15,000 nucleotides of DNA from Chloroflexota bacterium (GTDB taxonomy: Bacteria > Chloroflexota > Dehalococcoidia > Lucifugimonadales > Lucifugimonadaceae): NCBI GenBank assembly GCA_013911545.1, contig JACETA010000010.1, positions 1 to 15,000 of the forward strand, given 5' to 3'. The translations under genes were made by a program, and so were the position numbers. Each line of letters opens with the position of its first letter. Within the stretch, counting starts at the first letter, position 1. The notes beneath the pieces were generated by a model. The model was not told where the DNA came from, did no database searches, and saw only the letters and a program-made list of their open reading frames with translations. This document shows positions 1 to 7,410 of the stretch, one piece after another.

Positions 1-759
1 TCTCCACCGCCTACTTTCTAAGCTAAAAATAGAAAGCAATAGAAATATTAAACATATTGAGATATAAAAAATTACGTCATAAATATTTATTATTCCCCTT
101 GCAAAATCTGCAAAATGCCCACTTTCAGCTATTCCGAAACTACCACTGTCAAATAGTGAAAAAGATCCTCCAAGCTGAAGTTCATTTAATATTGTGCTAA
201 ATACTCCCCCAATCCTTGAAGAAACAAAGTTAATAAAGGTCAAAAAAGAAAGTATCCCTGAACCAACAATTAAGGAAATTAATTGATTCGAACTTAAGGA
301 TGATGCAAATATCCCTATAGATAAAGTTGCTGCGCTATACAATAATAAGCCTATGTATCCTGTAATTATCGGACCAAAATCTGGAACTCCAAAAATAAAC
401 AAGATTAAAGGGTAAAAAAATGTGCCTATTATCATAATAGTTATCAGAGAAAAGGCTGCTAGAAATTTTCCTAATATAATTTCAAAATCTCTTAACGGCG
501 AAGTCATCAGTAATTCCATGGTGCCTAATTTTTGCTCTTCCGCAATCAATCTCATTGTTAGGGCAGGGGAGAGAAAAATCATAAAAAAAACAGCGCCAGC
601 AAGAAAACCCCTAATACTTGCTTCAGAAAATGCATCTGAAACAGAAGCAACAAAGAAAAACCCTGTTATTGTAAAAAATGAAGCAGCTACTATATAAGCC
701 ATTGGAGATTTTAAATACCCAATTAGTTCTTTTATGTAAATTGTTAGTATGTTTTTCAA
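1..759 (-). CDS. ABC-2 type transporter permease (GldF/NosY-like), 3' end cut by window edge
   Basis: This is the membrane subunit of an ABC exporter that pairs with the ATPase encoded just upstream. Translating the minus strand gives 253 codons open to the window edge. Six hydrophobic segments lie at about residues 21-41, 50-68, 99-124, 132-153, 160-180 and 227-246. The stretch AEEQKLGTMELLMTSP (residues 73-88), followed by a 'FEIILGKFLAA' segment, is the hallmark of the ABC-2 permease subfamily seen in GldF and NosY. The reading ends at an Arg-rich stretch (SRRWR) typical of this family's extreme C-terminus, so little is probably missing. The likely start is TTG at 759, because AAGGA lies a few bases upstream inside the end of the ATPase gene. 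The next in-frame ATG (residue 20) would remove the N-terminal amphipathic part. Start and ATPase stop are only one base apart, implying translational coupling. The substrate is unknown. Confidence 0.85.
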   Translation of the reverse strand, partial: MKNILTIYIKELIGYLKSPMAYIVAASFFTITGFFFVASVSDAFSEASIRGFLAGAVFFMIFLSPALTMRLIAEEQKLGTMELLMTSPLRDFEIILGKFLAAFSLITIMIIGTFFYPLILFIFGVPDFGPIITGYIGLLLYSAATLSIGIFASSLSSNQLISLIVGSGILSFLTFINFVSSRIGGVFSTILNELQLGGSFSLFDSGSFGIAESGHFADFARGIINIYDVIFYISICLIFLLLSIFSLESRRWR

Positions 760-760
760 A

Positions 761-1690
761 TTAATCCTTGGTGAGTTGAAGGAAAATTTCTTCAAGTGAA
801 AGAGGCAGTGAAGAAAGTTTGTATAAATCGATATTATTATCAATAAGTAACTTTGAAATAATTGATTCAGGATTGCTTATCGATGAAGTTTCAATATGGT
901 AGTTTTCAAAACCGTCATCAATATCTTTTGATCTAATGTCTACTATAAAATCTTTTTCCCTGAGAATTTTAAGAATGTTATTTTTTTTACCATTTTTAAC
1001 TTTTATTTCGCAAAGGTTTGAAGTCTGTAATCTATCCGAAAGTTTTTCTGGGGTATCATCGGCAACAATTTTTCCTTCATGTATAACTAATATCCTTTTG
1101 CATATTGATGTCACCTCTGGAAGTATATGAGAGCTTAAAATAAGTGTATGGTCTTCACCTAAGTTTTGTATTAGTTTCCTAGTTTCAACAACCTGGACAG
1201 GGTCAATACCAATAGTGGGCTCATCGAGAATTAATATTTTTGGTTTATGAAGTATTGCTTGCGCGATTCCTGTTCGCTGTCTATATCCTTTAGATAGCTT
1301 AGAAATCAGTACATCTTTATACTGGCTTAGACTGGTCAATTCAATCACTTCATCAACCCTTTTATTTATATTTTTATCCATTCCTCTTATAGACCCCATA
1401 TATTTTAAATAATCCTTTACAGTCATATCTGTGTACAAAGGTACACTTTCAGGCAAGTACCCTATAAGTTTTCTAGCATTAATAGAATTTTTTAAAATAT
1501 CATACCCACCAATTTTTACATCACCGGAAGTTGGAGGAGTAAATCCTGTCATTACTTTCATAGTCGTTGATTTCCCTGCACCATTTGGCCCTAATAATCC
1601 AATGGATTCTCCTTTTGATATATCAAAACTTACATCTATTACGGCAGGGTAATCCCCATAGTACTTTGACATTTTAGAAATATTAATCAT
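761..1690 (-). CDS. ABC transporter ATP-binding protein (GldA/NosF/CcmA type)
   Basis: This is the cytoplasmic ATPase of an ABC exporter, 309 residues from the chosen start. Visible motifs are Walker A GPNGAGKST (residues 34-42), an LPE...PLY.DMTV Q-loop region (79-91), the signature LSKGY (132-136), Walker B ILILDEP (152-158) and the switch His188 in LSSH. About 90 residues after the ATPase core form the C-terminal extension common in GldA-type subunits. The open frame extends to an ATG at 1801, but that would overlap the divergent desulfurase gene. ATG at 1690 instead gives the standard N-terminus (MINISKMSKYYGD). No Shine-Dalgarno sequence precedes it. The permease gene follows one base after the stop, so the two form an operon. 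Drug, lipid or polypeptide export are all possible; the substrate cannot be read from sequence. Confidence 0.9.
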   Translation of the reverse strand: MINISKMSKYYGDYPAVIDVSFDISKGESIGLLGPNGAGKSTTMKVMTGFTPPTSGDVKIGGYDILKNSINARKLIGYLPESVPLYTDMTVKDYLKYMGSIRGMDKNINKRVDEVIELTSLSQYKDVLISKLSKGYRQRTGIAQAILHKPKILILDEPTIGIDPVQVVETRKLIQNLGEDHTLILSSHILPEVTSICKRILVIHEGKIVADDTPEKLSDRLQTSNLCEIKVKNGKKNNILKILREKDFIVDIRSKDIDDGFENYHIETSSISNPESIISKLLIDNNIDLYKLSSLPLSLEEIFLQLTKD

Positions 1691-1769
1691 AAATTTAGCA
1701 AACAAAATATTTAAAGGGAAATGATACTTAATAAATAACTTATCTTCAACAATAGCGTAACTTTTTTGA

Positions 1770-1781
1770 TAGAATAATTTT
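1770..1781 (+). promoter_or_regulatory. -10 element placed for leaderless transcription of the desulfurase gene
   Basis: TAGAAT at 1770-1775 matches the -10 consensus at five of six positions and is followed by six bases (1776-1781) before the ATG at 1782. Transcription from this element would begin at or within a base of the A of ATG, leaving no leader. No Shine-Dalgarno sequence is present. A convincing -35 box is not visible; TTCAAC at 1745-1750 is a weak candidate with 19-base spacing. Confidence 0.5.
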
Positions 1782-2966
1782 ATGCCTATAGATTCTGACA
1801 AAGAAATTTATGTTGATAATGCTGCAACAACAGCTGTTTCTAATGAAGTTGTTGAGTCAATGTTTCCCTTTTTTACAAAAAATTATGGCAATCCCTCGAG
1901 CCTTTATTCTCTGGCTCAAGTATCCCGTGATGCTGTAGAAAGTTCAAGAGAAATTATTTCTAATATTCTTAATTGCAAACCAAGTGAAATTGTCTTCAAT
2001 AGTGGTGGCACAGAATCTGATAATTTGGCGATAATTGGGGTTGCAAAAGCTTTGGAATCAACAGGGAAACACCTGATTACTTCTAAAATTGAGCACCATG
2101 CAGTGATGCATGCAATGGAAGAGATGGAATCTTGTGGTTTTGATATAACCTATCTTGATGTTGATAAAAATGGCTTTGTAGATATAAAGCAACTTGAATC
2201 AAGTATTAAATCAGAAACTACATTGGTATCAATAATGTATGCAAATAATGAAACAGGATCTATTCAAAATATCAAAGAAATAAGCAATGTTATAAGGAAT
2301 AAATCTATTGAGCTTAAACGTGACATTTATTTTCATACTGATGCAGTACAAGCTGCTGGTAAATTAAGTTTAGATGTTGAAGATTTGGGCGTAGATTTAA
2401 TGACAATCTCTGGGCATAAATTTTATGGGCCTAAAGGGATTGGGCTATTGTATGTTAAAAAAGGTGTGCCAATGAGCCCGATTATTGTTGGGGGCGGACA
2501 AGAAAGGCAAAGAAGATCGGGCACAGAGAATGTACCTGGAATTGTAGGTCTTGCAAAGGCGTTAGAATCTGCAGACTCATCAAAACATTCCTTTAATAAT
2601 CATTGCAATGAACTTATTGAGCACATCAGGCAAAAATTGTCACAATTTAAATATGAACATGTAATTGTTACTCCTGAAACTAACTCACTGTCAAATATAT
2701 TAAATGTTTGTTTTAATAATTTTGAAGGTGAACCTATATTAATTGGTCTTGATATGGCAGGTATCTGTGCGTCAAGCGGCAGCGCTTGTAGTTCTGCATC
2801 TCTTGAGCCTTCTCACGTTTTAATTGCTCAAGGAATAGATCCCAAAATTGCTGTGAGTTCTATTAGATTTAGTTTTTCTACAGAAAATACATTAGAGGAT
2901 ATAATTTATATATGTGAAAGCCTTGAAAGGGTACTCTCCGAACTTTCAATTTATGCAAACAACTAA
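1782..2966 (+). CDS. iscS: Cysteine desulfurase (IscS/NifS family)
   Basis: This PLP enzyme removes sulfur from L-cysteine to give alanine and an enzyme-bound persulfide used for Fe-S clusters and tRNA thiolation. It has 394 residues, normal for the family. The N-terminus YVDNAATT (10-17) is typical. PLP-site features are His105 in the EHHA motif, Asp187 in HTDAVQ, and Lys213 in SGHKFYGPKG, the Schiff-base lysine. RSGTEN (245-250) binds substrate. The catalytic cysteine is Cys336 in SSGSACSSASLEPS, the long-loop class I (IscS/NifS) form, not the SufS form. NifS and IscS cannot be told apart by eye, but without nif genes nearby a housekeeping role is likelier. No IscU or IscR gene follows; the next gene starts one base after the stop. 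A likely sulfur acceptor, MnmA, is encoded 4.4 kb away. Confidence 0.93.
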   Translation: MPIDSDKEIYVDNAATTAVSNEVVESMFPFFTKNYGNPSSLYSLAQVSRDAVESSREIISNILNCKPSEIVFNSGGTESDNLAIIGVAKALESTGKHLITSKIEHHAVMHAMEEMESCGFDITYLDVDKNGFVDIKQLESSIKSETTLVSIMYANNETGSIQNIKEISNVIRNKSIELKRDIYFHTDAVQAAGKLSLDVEDLGVDLMTISGHKFYGPKGIGLLYVKKGVPMSPIIVGGGQERQRRSGTENVPGIVGLAKALESADSSKHSFNNHCNELIEHIRQKLSQFKYEHVIVTPETNSLSNILNVCFNNFEGEPILIGLDMAGICASSGSACSSASLEPSHVLIAQGIDPKIAVSSIRFSFSTENTLEDIIYICESLERVLSELSIYANN

Positions 2967-2967
2967 G

Positions 2968-3444
2968 ATGACTACTGTTCGTAATAATTTACTTCTCTTT
3001 ATTGCTCTAATATTCGTTTTTTCATCAATATTGATCTCATTAAATATAGTATTTAAACCTTTCAGTTCACCTGAAGAACTTTATGTTTCTGGGAGGACAT
3101 TATTTATTAAATTACAAGAGCCTAAAGATATCGAAAATGTCTCTAATTCTAATCAAAAATTAATATCCCTTGAGATTGAAATAATTAATGCTGCTTCAAC
3201 CGAATTGTTATTGTCAATAAATGATAAATCTGCAGACTTTTTATCTGTAAATGGCTTTAATTATAAACCTACCAATCCTGACGAATTAAATATAAAAATA
3301 GATAGGTCTCTATGGGGCAACTTTAAACTAAGTAAAAATCAGATGATAAAAGGAAATTTAATTTTTAAAGTTAATGATTCCTTTATTCCCAAAACCTTCG
3401 AATGGAATGAATCTGATCGAGTTGTAATCAAGTTTAACCAATAA
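2968..3444 (+). CDS. Small membrane-anchored extracytoplasmic protein, function unknown
   Basis: I do not recognise this 158-residue protein. A short polar N-terminus (MTTVRNN) is followed by one hydrophobic helix (about residues 8-29). The remaining roughly 125 residues are beta-rich and polar, with no cysteine, so the protein looks anchored in the membrane with its domain outside the cytoplasm. The alternation of short hydrophobic strands (for example LISLEIEIINAASTELLLSI) suggests an immunoglobulin-like beta-sandwich of the DUF4352/telokin-like kind, but this is a guess. ATG at 2968 starts one base after the desulfurase stop; in-frame ATGs at 2953 and 2914 would overlap that gene. None has a clear Shine-Dalgarno sequence. 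The 3' end overlaps the convergent hppA by 11 bases. Confidence 0.6.
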   Translation: MTTVRNNLLLFIALIFVFSSILISLNIVFKPFSSPEELYVSGRTLFIKLQEPKDIENVSNSNQKLISLEIEIINAASTELLLSINDKSADFLSVNGFNYKPTNPDELNIKIDRSLWGNFKLSKNQMIKGNLIFKVNDSFIPKTFEWNESDRVVIKFNQ

Positions 3445-5491
3445 ATAGCGGTCCAAAAACTAATGCTACTATTGTCATTAATTTCAATAATATATTTATT
3501 GAAGGCCCTGAAGTATCTTTGAAAGGATCCCCAACAGTGTCACCAGAAACCGCAGCCTTATGCGCATCAGAACCTTTTCCTCCATGATTTCCAAGTTCGA
3601 TATATTTTTTTGCATTGTCCCATGCTCCACCTGCATTTGCCATAAAAATTGCTAGCAGGAAGCCTGATACGATTGATCCAGCCAGCATTCCACCTAATGC
3701 TTCAGCACCAAGTAATAGGCCAATAATTATCGGAGATACTATTGCTAAAATACTTGGAAGAATCATAGCTTTTAATGCGCCAGTAGTACTTATTTCTACT
3801 GCTCTAGCTGCATCTGGTTTAACACCTTTCTTGCCTTCTCTTAATCCTTTTATTTCCCTGAACTGCCTTCTTACCTCTTCGATCATGGCTCCAGCAGCGC
3901 TACCTACAGCCTGCATTGTTAAACCAGAAAAAACAAATGGTAATAATGCGCCTATTAGCACACCGCTTAACACATCAACTTTACCCATATCAAAAGATGA
4001 TTGCCCTGTAACTTGTCCATAAGCTGACATTAATGCAAGAGCTGTTAATATAGCTGATCCTATAGCAAACCCTTTACCAGTTGCTGCAGTTGTGTTCCCT
4101 AACGCATCTAGCGCATCAGTTCTTTCTCTGACTTCAGGTTTTAGCCCAGCTTGTTCAGCTAAACCACCTGCATTGTCTGCAACTGGCCCATAAGCATCTG
4201 TAGATAAAGTTATACCTAATGTTGAAAGCATCCCTACTGCTGCAAGTCCTACCCCATACAGGCCAGCAAAATGATGTGATATCAATACCCCTATTACTAC
4301 TGAAATAGCTGGTATAGCGGTACTGTATAAACCTACTGAAATTCCTGCAATTATATTTGAGGGGTGTCCGGTCAGTGATTGCTTTGAAATCCATTTGACT
4401 GGAAAATATTCGTATGATGTGAAGTACTCTGTTGCTGTGCCAATAACTTGTCCAACAACTAGTCCTGTTATAAGTATATAAATGAGCTCAAAAGGAACGT
4501 TTAAAAAATTTTCTGAACCAGCTATCGCCCCACCAATAAGTGTTAGAATTGCAGCAGAAAATATCCCTATACGGAAGCTCCATAGTAAAGAATTCATAGA
4601 AGCGTTTGGCTTAGTTCTAACTAGAAAAGTCCCAATTAAAGAAGCAATTATGCCTATTCCGCTTATAATTAAAGGAAGCATGACTAATTTATTGTCAGCT
4701 GGAGCAATACCTAATTGTGGAACTCCAATAAAAATAGCCAATGAAATCGTTGCAATTAAGGATCCCGCATAAGATTCAAATAAGTCGGCACCCATTCCGG
4801 CTACATCACCAACATTGTCTCCAACATTATCAGCAATTGTGGCAGGATTTCTTGGGTCATCTTCAGGAATACCGGCCTCAACTTTCCCCACTAAATCTGC
4901 GCCAACGTCTGCTGCTTTAGTGTAAATTCCTCCTCCAACCCTCGCGAATAATGCTATTGAAGATGCTCCGAAACCGAAACCAGCAATGATAGATGGTGAC
5001 TCAAATATAAGCCACATGACGGTCACTCCTAATAATCCAACACCAACAACAGTTAATCCCATTACACTTCCAGTATTGAAAGCAACCCTTAAGGCTTTAT
5101 TTAGCCCTTCTTCTGCAGCTTCAGCTGTTCTAGAATTACCTCTAACTGCAATATTCATCCCAACTATCCCTGCTATTGATGATCCTATTGCACCTACAAG
5201 GTAAGCAACTGAGGTCCATGGTTTACTCCAATCTGTTACAGAAGAATTGAATTTGTTGAATACATCTCCATCTACCACAACCCATAAAATCGCAAACATT
5301 GATAAAACGAATATCGTTAATATGGCATATTCTCTTTTCAAAAATGCTGCTGACCCTTCTTGGATTAGTCCTGCTATTTCAGATAATTCTTGATTTTTTA
5401 CTTTCCGTTTAACTACATTCCAAAAAAAGTAAGCTGCAATAGTTAATCCAATTATTGCTGATAATATAACTACTAAATATGAATACGACAT
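3434..5491 (-). CDS. hppA: Membrane-bound ion-pumping pyrophosphatase, K+-dependent type
   Basis: This integral membrane enzyme hydrolyses PPi to pump Na+ or H+ out of the cytoplasm. It has 685 residues, about the usual length, and is strongly hydrophobic with roughly 16 segments as in the family. The substrate site is clear: DVGADLVGKVE (195-205), DDPRNPATIADNVGDNVGD (211-229) and the C-terminal SGDTVGDPFKDT (649-660). GNTTAATGKG (465-474) carries Ala469 and Gly472 where K+-independent enzymes have Lys and Thr, so K+ dependence is expected. Glu239 in DLFESY sits at the membrane-gate position used by Na+-pumping members, whereas plant-type H+ pumps have it about one turn later. Pump ion is therefore Na+, or Na+ and H+, by inference. 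The ATG follows the translin-like gene's stop directly, with GAGGG four bases upstream, so it is the last gene of the mnmA operon. Confidence 0.95.
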   Translation of the reverse strand: MSYSYLVVILSAIIGLTIAAYFFWNVVKRKVKNQELSEIAGLIQEGSAAFLKREYAILTIFVLSMFAILWVVVDGDVFNKFNSSVTDWSKPWTSVAYLVGAIGSSIAGIVGMNIAVRGNSRTAEAAEEGLNKALRVAFNTGSVMGLTVVGVGLLGVTVMWLIFESPSIIAGFGFGASSIALFARVGGGIYTKAADVGADLVGKVEAGIPEDDPRNPATIADNVGDNVGDVAGMGADLFESYAGSLIATISLAIFIGVPQLGIAPADNKLVMLPLIISGIGIIASLIGTFLVRTKPNASMNSLLWSFRIGIFSAAILTLIGGAIAGSENFLNVPFELIYILITGLVVGQVIGTATEYFTSYEYFPVKWISKQSLTGHPSNIIAGISVGLYSTAIPAISVVIGVLISHHFAGLYGVGLAAVGMLSTLGITLSTDAYGPVADNAGGLAEQAGLKPEVRERTDALDALGNTTAATGKGFAIGSAILTALALMSAYGQVTGQSSFDMGKVDVLSGVLIGALLPFVFSGLTMQAVGSAAGAMIEEVRRQFREIKGLREGKKGVKPDAARAVEISTTGALKAMILPSILAIVSPIIIGLLLGAEALGGMLAGSIVSGFLLAIFMANAGGAWDNAKKYIELGNHGGKGSDAHKAAVSGDTVGDPFKDTSGPSINILLKLMTIVALVFGPLFIG

Positions 5492-6148
5492 TTATCCCTC
5501 TTTGCTATTAATTTTTTTCATAAAATTTTCAATTTTTTCTTCAAGCTGATTTCGTTGTAAAGCTATTGTAATGTCTCCCCGCGTTCTTTCCACTACACTT
5601 CTTAATTGATCTGTTGTCCTTCTTAATCCTTGAGTTACACCTTCCGGATAATCAACAGACTCTAAGAGATCTACAACTTCATTCATAACACTTAAATAAT
5701 TTTCTGACTCTGAAAGCTTATTTTCTCTAATATTATCAAGTGATGTTCTTCTTAGTTCACTAGCTGCCTCTGCCATACCTTTCAAGATAGAACTTGGTGA
5801 AAAAACTTCCATTTTTATTTTTGATATTTTATATCCTGAAACAAAAGACAGAAAGAAAATAGCCTCACATAATTCTTTCTCTCCATCAAGAAAAAAGATC
5901 GTATTAATATCTGAAGTATAATTTTTTATACTTTTTTGAGTTTTATTTAATTTTATTAAACCTTCATTGATTAATTTTTCAGAAGTTTTAAAATCTTTTC
6001 TTTGGGCTGCCCTAATTGATCTTGAAGAAATACCTATTATTTCCCTTGAAAGGGACAAGCCTATTTCTCTTGATTGATGTATTTTTTTGAACTTACCATT
6101 AACTTCACTGGTAATTTTTTTTATATTGTAAGGTTTACTTTTTTGCAT
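5492..6148 (-). CDS. Translin/TRAX-family protein (candidate RNA-binding protein or ribonuclease)
   Basis: This 218-residue, almost all-helical protein has the layout of the translin family: an N-terminal region with REIIGISSRSIRAAQR (35-50), a central helix with KELCEA (91-96), and the diagnostic C-terminal block DYPEG..GLRRTTDQLRSVVERTRGD (167-192). In eukaryotes translin and TRAX form an octameric shell (C3PO) that binds and cuts RNA; archaea have homologous octamers. TRAX carries an E-x-x-E-A motif that supplies metal-binding catalytic residues. Here Glu92 and Glu95 in KELCEA match that spacing, which favours a catalytic TRAX-like form over plain translin. A third acidic residue could not be assigned with confidence. 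There is no signal peptide, so it is cytoplasmic. It overlaps thiE by 14 bases and abuts hppA. Automatic pipelines sometimes mislabel such genes as haloacid dehalogenase; the HAD motifs are absent. Confidence 0.75.
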   Translation of the reverse strand: MQKSKPYNIKKITSEVNGKFKKIHQSREIGLSLSREIIGISSRSIRAAQRKDFKTSEKLINEGLIKLNKTQKSIKNYTSDINTIFFLDGEKELCEAIFFLSFVSGYKISKIKMEVFSPSSILKGMAEAASELRRTSLDNIRENKLSESENYLSVMNEVVDLLESVDYPEGVTQGLRRTTDQLRSVVERTRGDITIALQRNQLEEKIENFMKKINSKEG

Positions 6149-6767
6149 AATTTTCTATAATTTCTTTTATTTTATTTGCTTCTTTACCAGGATCTTTTGA
6201 TAAAGTTATTGAACTAGAGATACAAATCGAATCTGCTCCAGCCTCTAAAACCTTATCCACTTTATCCATAGATATTCCGCCTATGCCCACTATTTGTTTT
6301 TTAAAATTAGCTTCTTTTAGTTCTTTAATAACATTAAGCGACGATGGTATTGTATCTTTTTTAGATTTTGTTTCAAACAAACTCCCAACTGCGATATAGC
6401 TTGTGGAGAGTTTTTCTGAAATTATGCATTCTTCAAACGTTGCATTTGAGTTGCCAATTATAAAATTCTTAGGAAATAATTTTCTGCAATCTTTTACTGG
6501 CATATCGTTTCTTCCAACATGAATCCCTTGAGGCATAACTTCTAGCGCTTCATCAATCCTGTCATTAATAATGAAAGTTTTATTATTTTGTTCGCACATA
6601 TTTTTTATAATTAAAGCTTGGCTAATAAATTCTTTCTTGCTTCCAAATTTATTTCTAAGTTGAATTGTATCTACATTGGACTCAATTATTTTTTTGGATA
6701 TTACTTCAAAATTATTACCGCCCAAATTGTATGGGTCGATTATTACATAAAGCCCCAGGCTAATCAT
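6135..6767 (-). CDS. thiE: Thiamine phosphate synthase
   Basis: ThiE joins hydroxymethylpyrimidine diphosphate to carboxythiazole or thiazole phosphate, giving thiamine phosphate and PPi. The 210-residue protein is a TIM barrel with the expected motif order: QLRNK (36-40), NDR (68-70), GIHVGRNDMP (81-90), the pyrophosphate-binding GNSN (105-108), YIAVGSLFETKSKKD (124-138) and the phosphate-binding GIGGI (161-165). All are in a normal place and length, so it should be active. Its ATG overlaps the last base of rnhB (TAATG), and its end overlaps the translin-like gene, so translation of the three is probably coupled. The product is the substrate of ThiL, encoded at 10477-11418. No TPP riboswitch was seen upstream. 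TenI, a related non-synthase, is less likely because the substrate-binding residues are intact. Confidence 0.9.
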   Translation of the reverse strand: MISLGLYVIIDPYNLGGNNFEVISKKIIESNVDTIQLRNKFGSKKEFISQALIIKNMCEQNNKTFIINDRIDEALEVMPQGIHVGRNDMPVKDCRKLFPKNFIIGNSNATFEECIISEKLSTSYIAVGSLFETKSKKDTIPSSLNVIKELKEANFKKQIVGIGGISMDKVDKVLEAGADSICISSSITLSKDPGKEANKIKEIIENYAKK

Positions 6768-7357
6768 TATAAGTACTCACTATTTGGTTTAAAGGTTTTT
6801 CTGTGAATAAAGCTTATTCCATTTTTTTTTATTATATCTATATGTTTTTTTGAGCCATAACCTTTATTATTTTTGAAGAAGTATTCAGGGTATAAATTAT
6901 CATATATTTTTTTCATAATAGAATCTCTTGAAACTTTAGCAATTATTGATGCAGCCGCTACTGAAGCAGATATAGTATCTGCTTTATTAAAATTAAAATA
7001 GGGTTTATTTAAATTAAGATTTACTGAGTCAATAATGGCATAATCATAATTTATTTTTTTTAAGGCTTCTTTCATCGATTTCTTTGTTGAATTTAAAATG
7101 CCATGATCATCAATTTCGTTATTTGTTGAAATTCCTATTGAAAAAATGCTTCTTGAATAAATAATTTTATTAAATAATTCTTTTCTTTTTTTTGGTGATA
7201 ATTTTTTACTGTCGTTAAATTTTAAAGGATTATCAATTAATAATTTTTTATCTAATACTACTGCTGCAGAAACAACAGGGCCTGCTAAGGAACCCCTGCC
7301 TACTTCATCAATTCCAGCTATATTATTAAATCCAGAATCCAATAATAATTCTTCCAT
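6767..7357 (-). CDS. rnhB: Ribonuclease HII
   Basis: This enzyme cuts the RNA strand of RNA-DNA hybrids and starts removal of single ribonucleotides from DNA. The 196-residue protein carries AGIDEVGRGSLAGP (14-27) with catalytic Asp17 and Glu18, the third carboxylate Asp110 in IIDSVN, a probable fourth at Asp127 in KADTIS, the AAASIIAKVSRD block (134-145) and GYGSKKH (166-172). ATG at 7357 yields a normal RNase HII N-terminus but lacks a Shine-Dalgarno sequence. The same frame stays open upstream for over 25 codons into the end of mnmA, without an ATG or GTG. A longer form from an unusual start cannot be excluded, but family length argues against it. It lies 53 bases after mnmA and shares the TAATG overlap with thiE. 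Confidence 0.92.
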   Translation of the reverse strand: MEELLLDSGFNNIAGIDEVGRGSLAGPVVSAAVVLDKKLLIDNPLKFNDSKKLSPKKRKELFNKIIYSRSIFSIGISTNNEIDDHGILNSTKKSMKEALKKINYDYAIIDSVNLNLNKPYFNFNKADTISASVAAASIIAKVSRDSIMKKIYDNLYPEYFFKNNKGYGSKKHIDIIKKNGISFIHRKTFKPNSEYL

Positions 7358-7410
7358 TGATGAATGAGGAAGAAGTGAAGCAGTTAAAGATATTTTTTTT
7401 AATTCAGATT

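Noticed and set aside
1691..1801. Longer ATPase reading frame starting at 1801
   Set aside because: It would overlap the divergent desulfurase gene and add 37 residues not found in this ABC family; ATG at 1690 gives the standard N-terminus.
3615..5204. Plus-strand open frames inside the pyrophosphatase gene
   Set aside because: They are antisense shadows of a highly conserved coding sequence and have no family features or ribosome sites.
5492..6148. Haloacid dehalogenase annotation for the translin-like gene
   Set aside because: The DxDx(T/V) nucleophile motif and other HAD motifs are absent, while the C-terminal translin block is clear.
6768..7000. TPP riboswitch upstream of thiE or thiL
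   Set aside because: thiE overlaps rnhB and the thiL leader is only about 57 bases, too short for the aptamer; no conserved CTGAGA-type core is visible.
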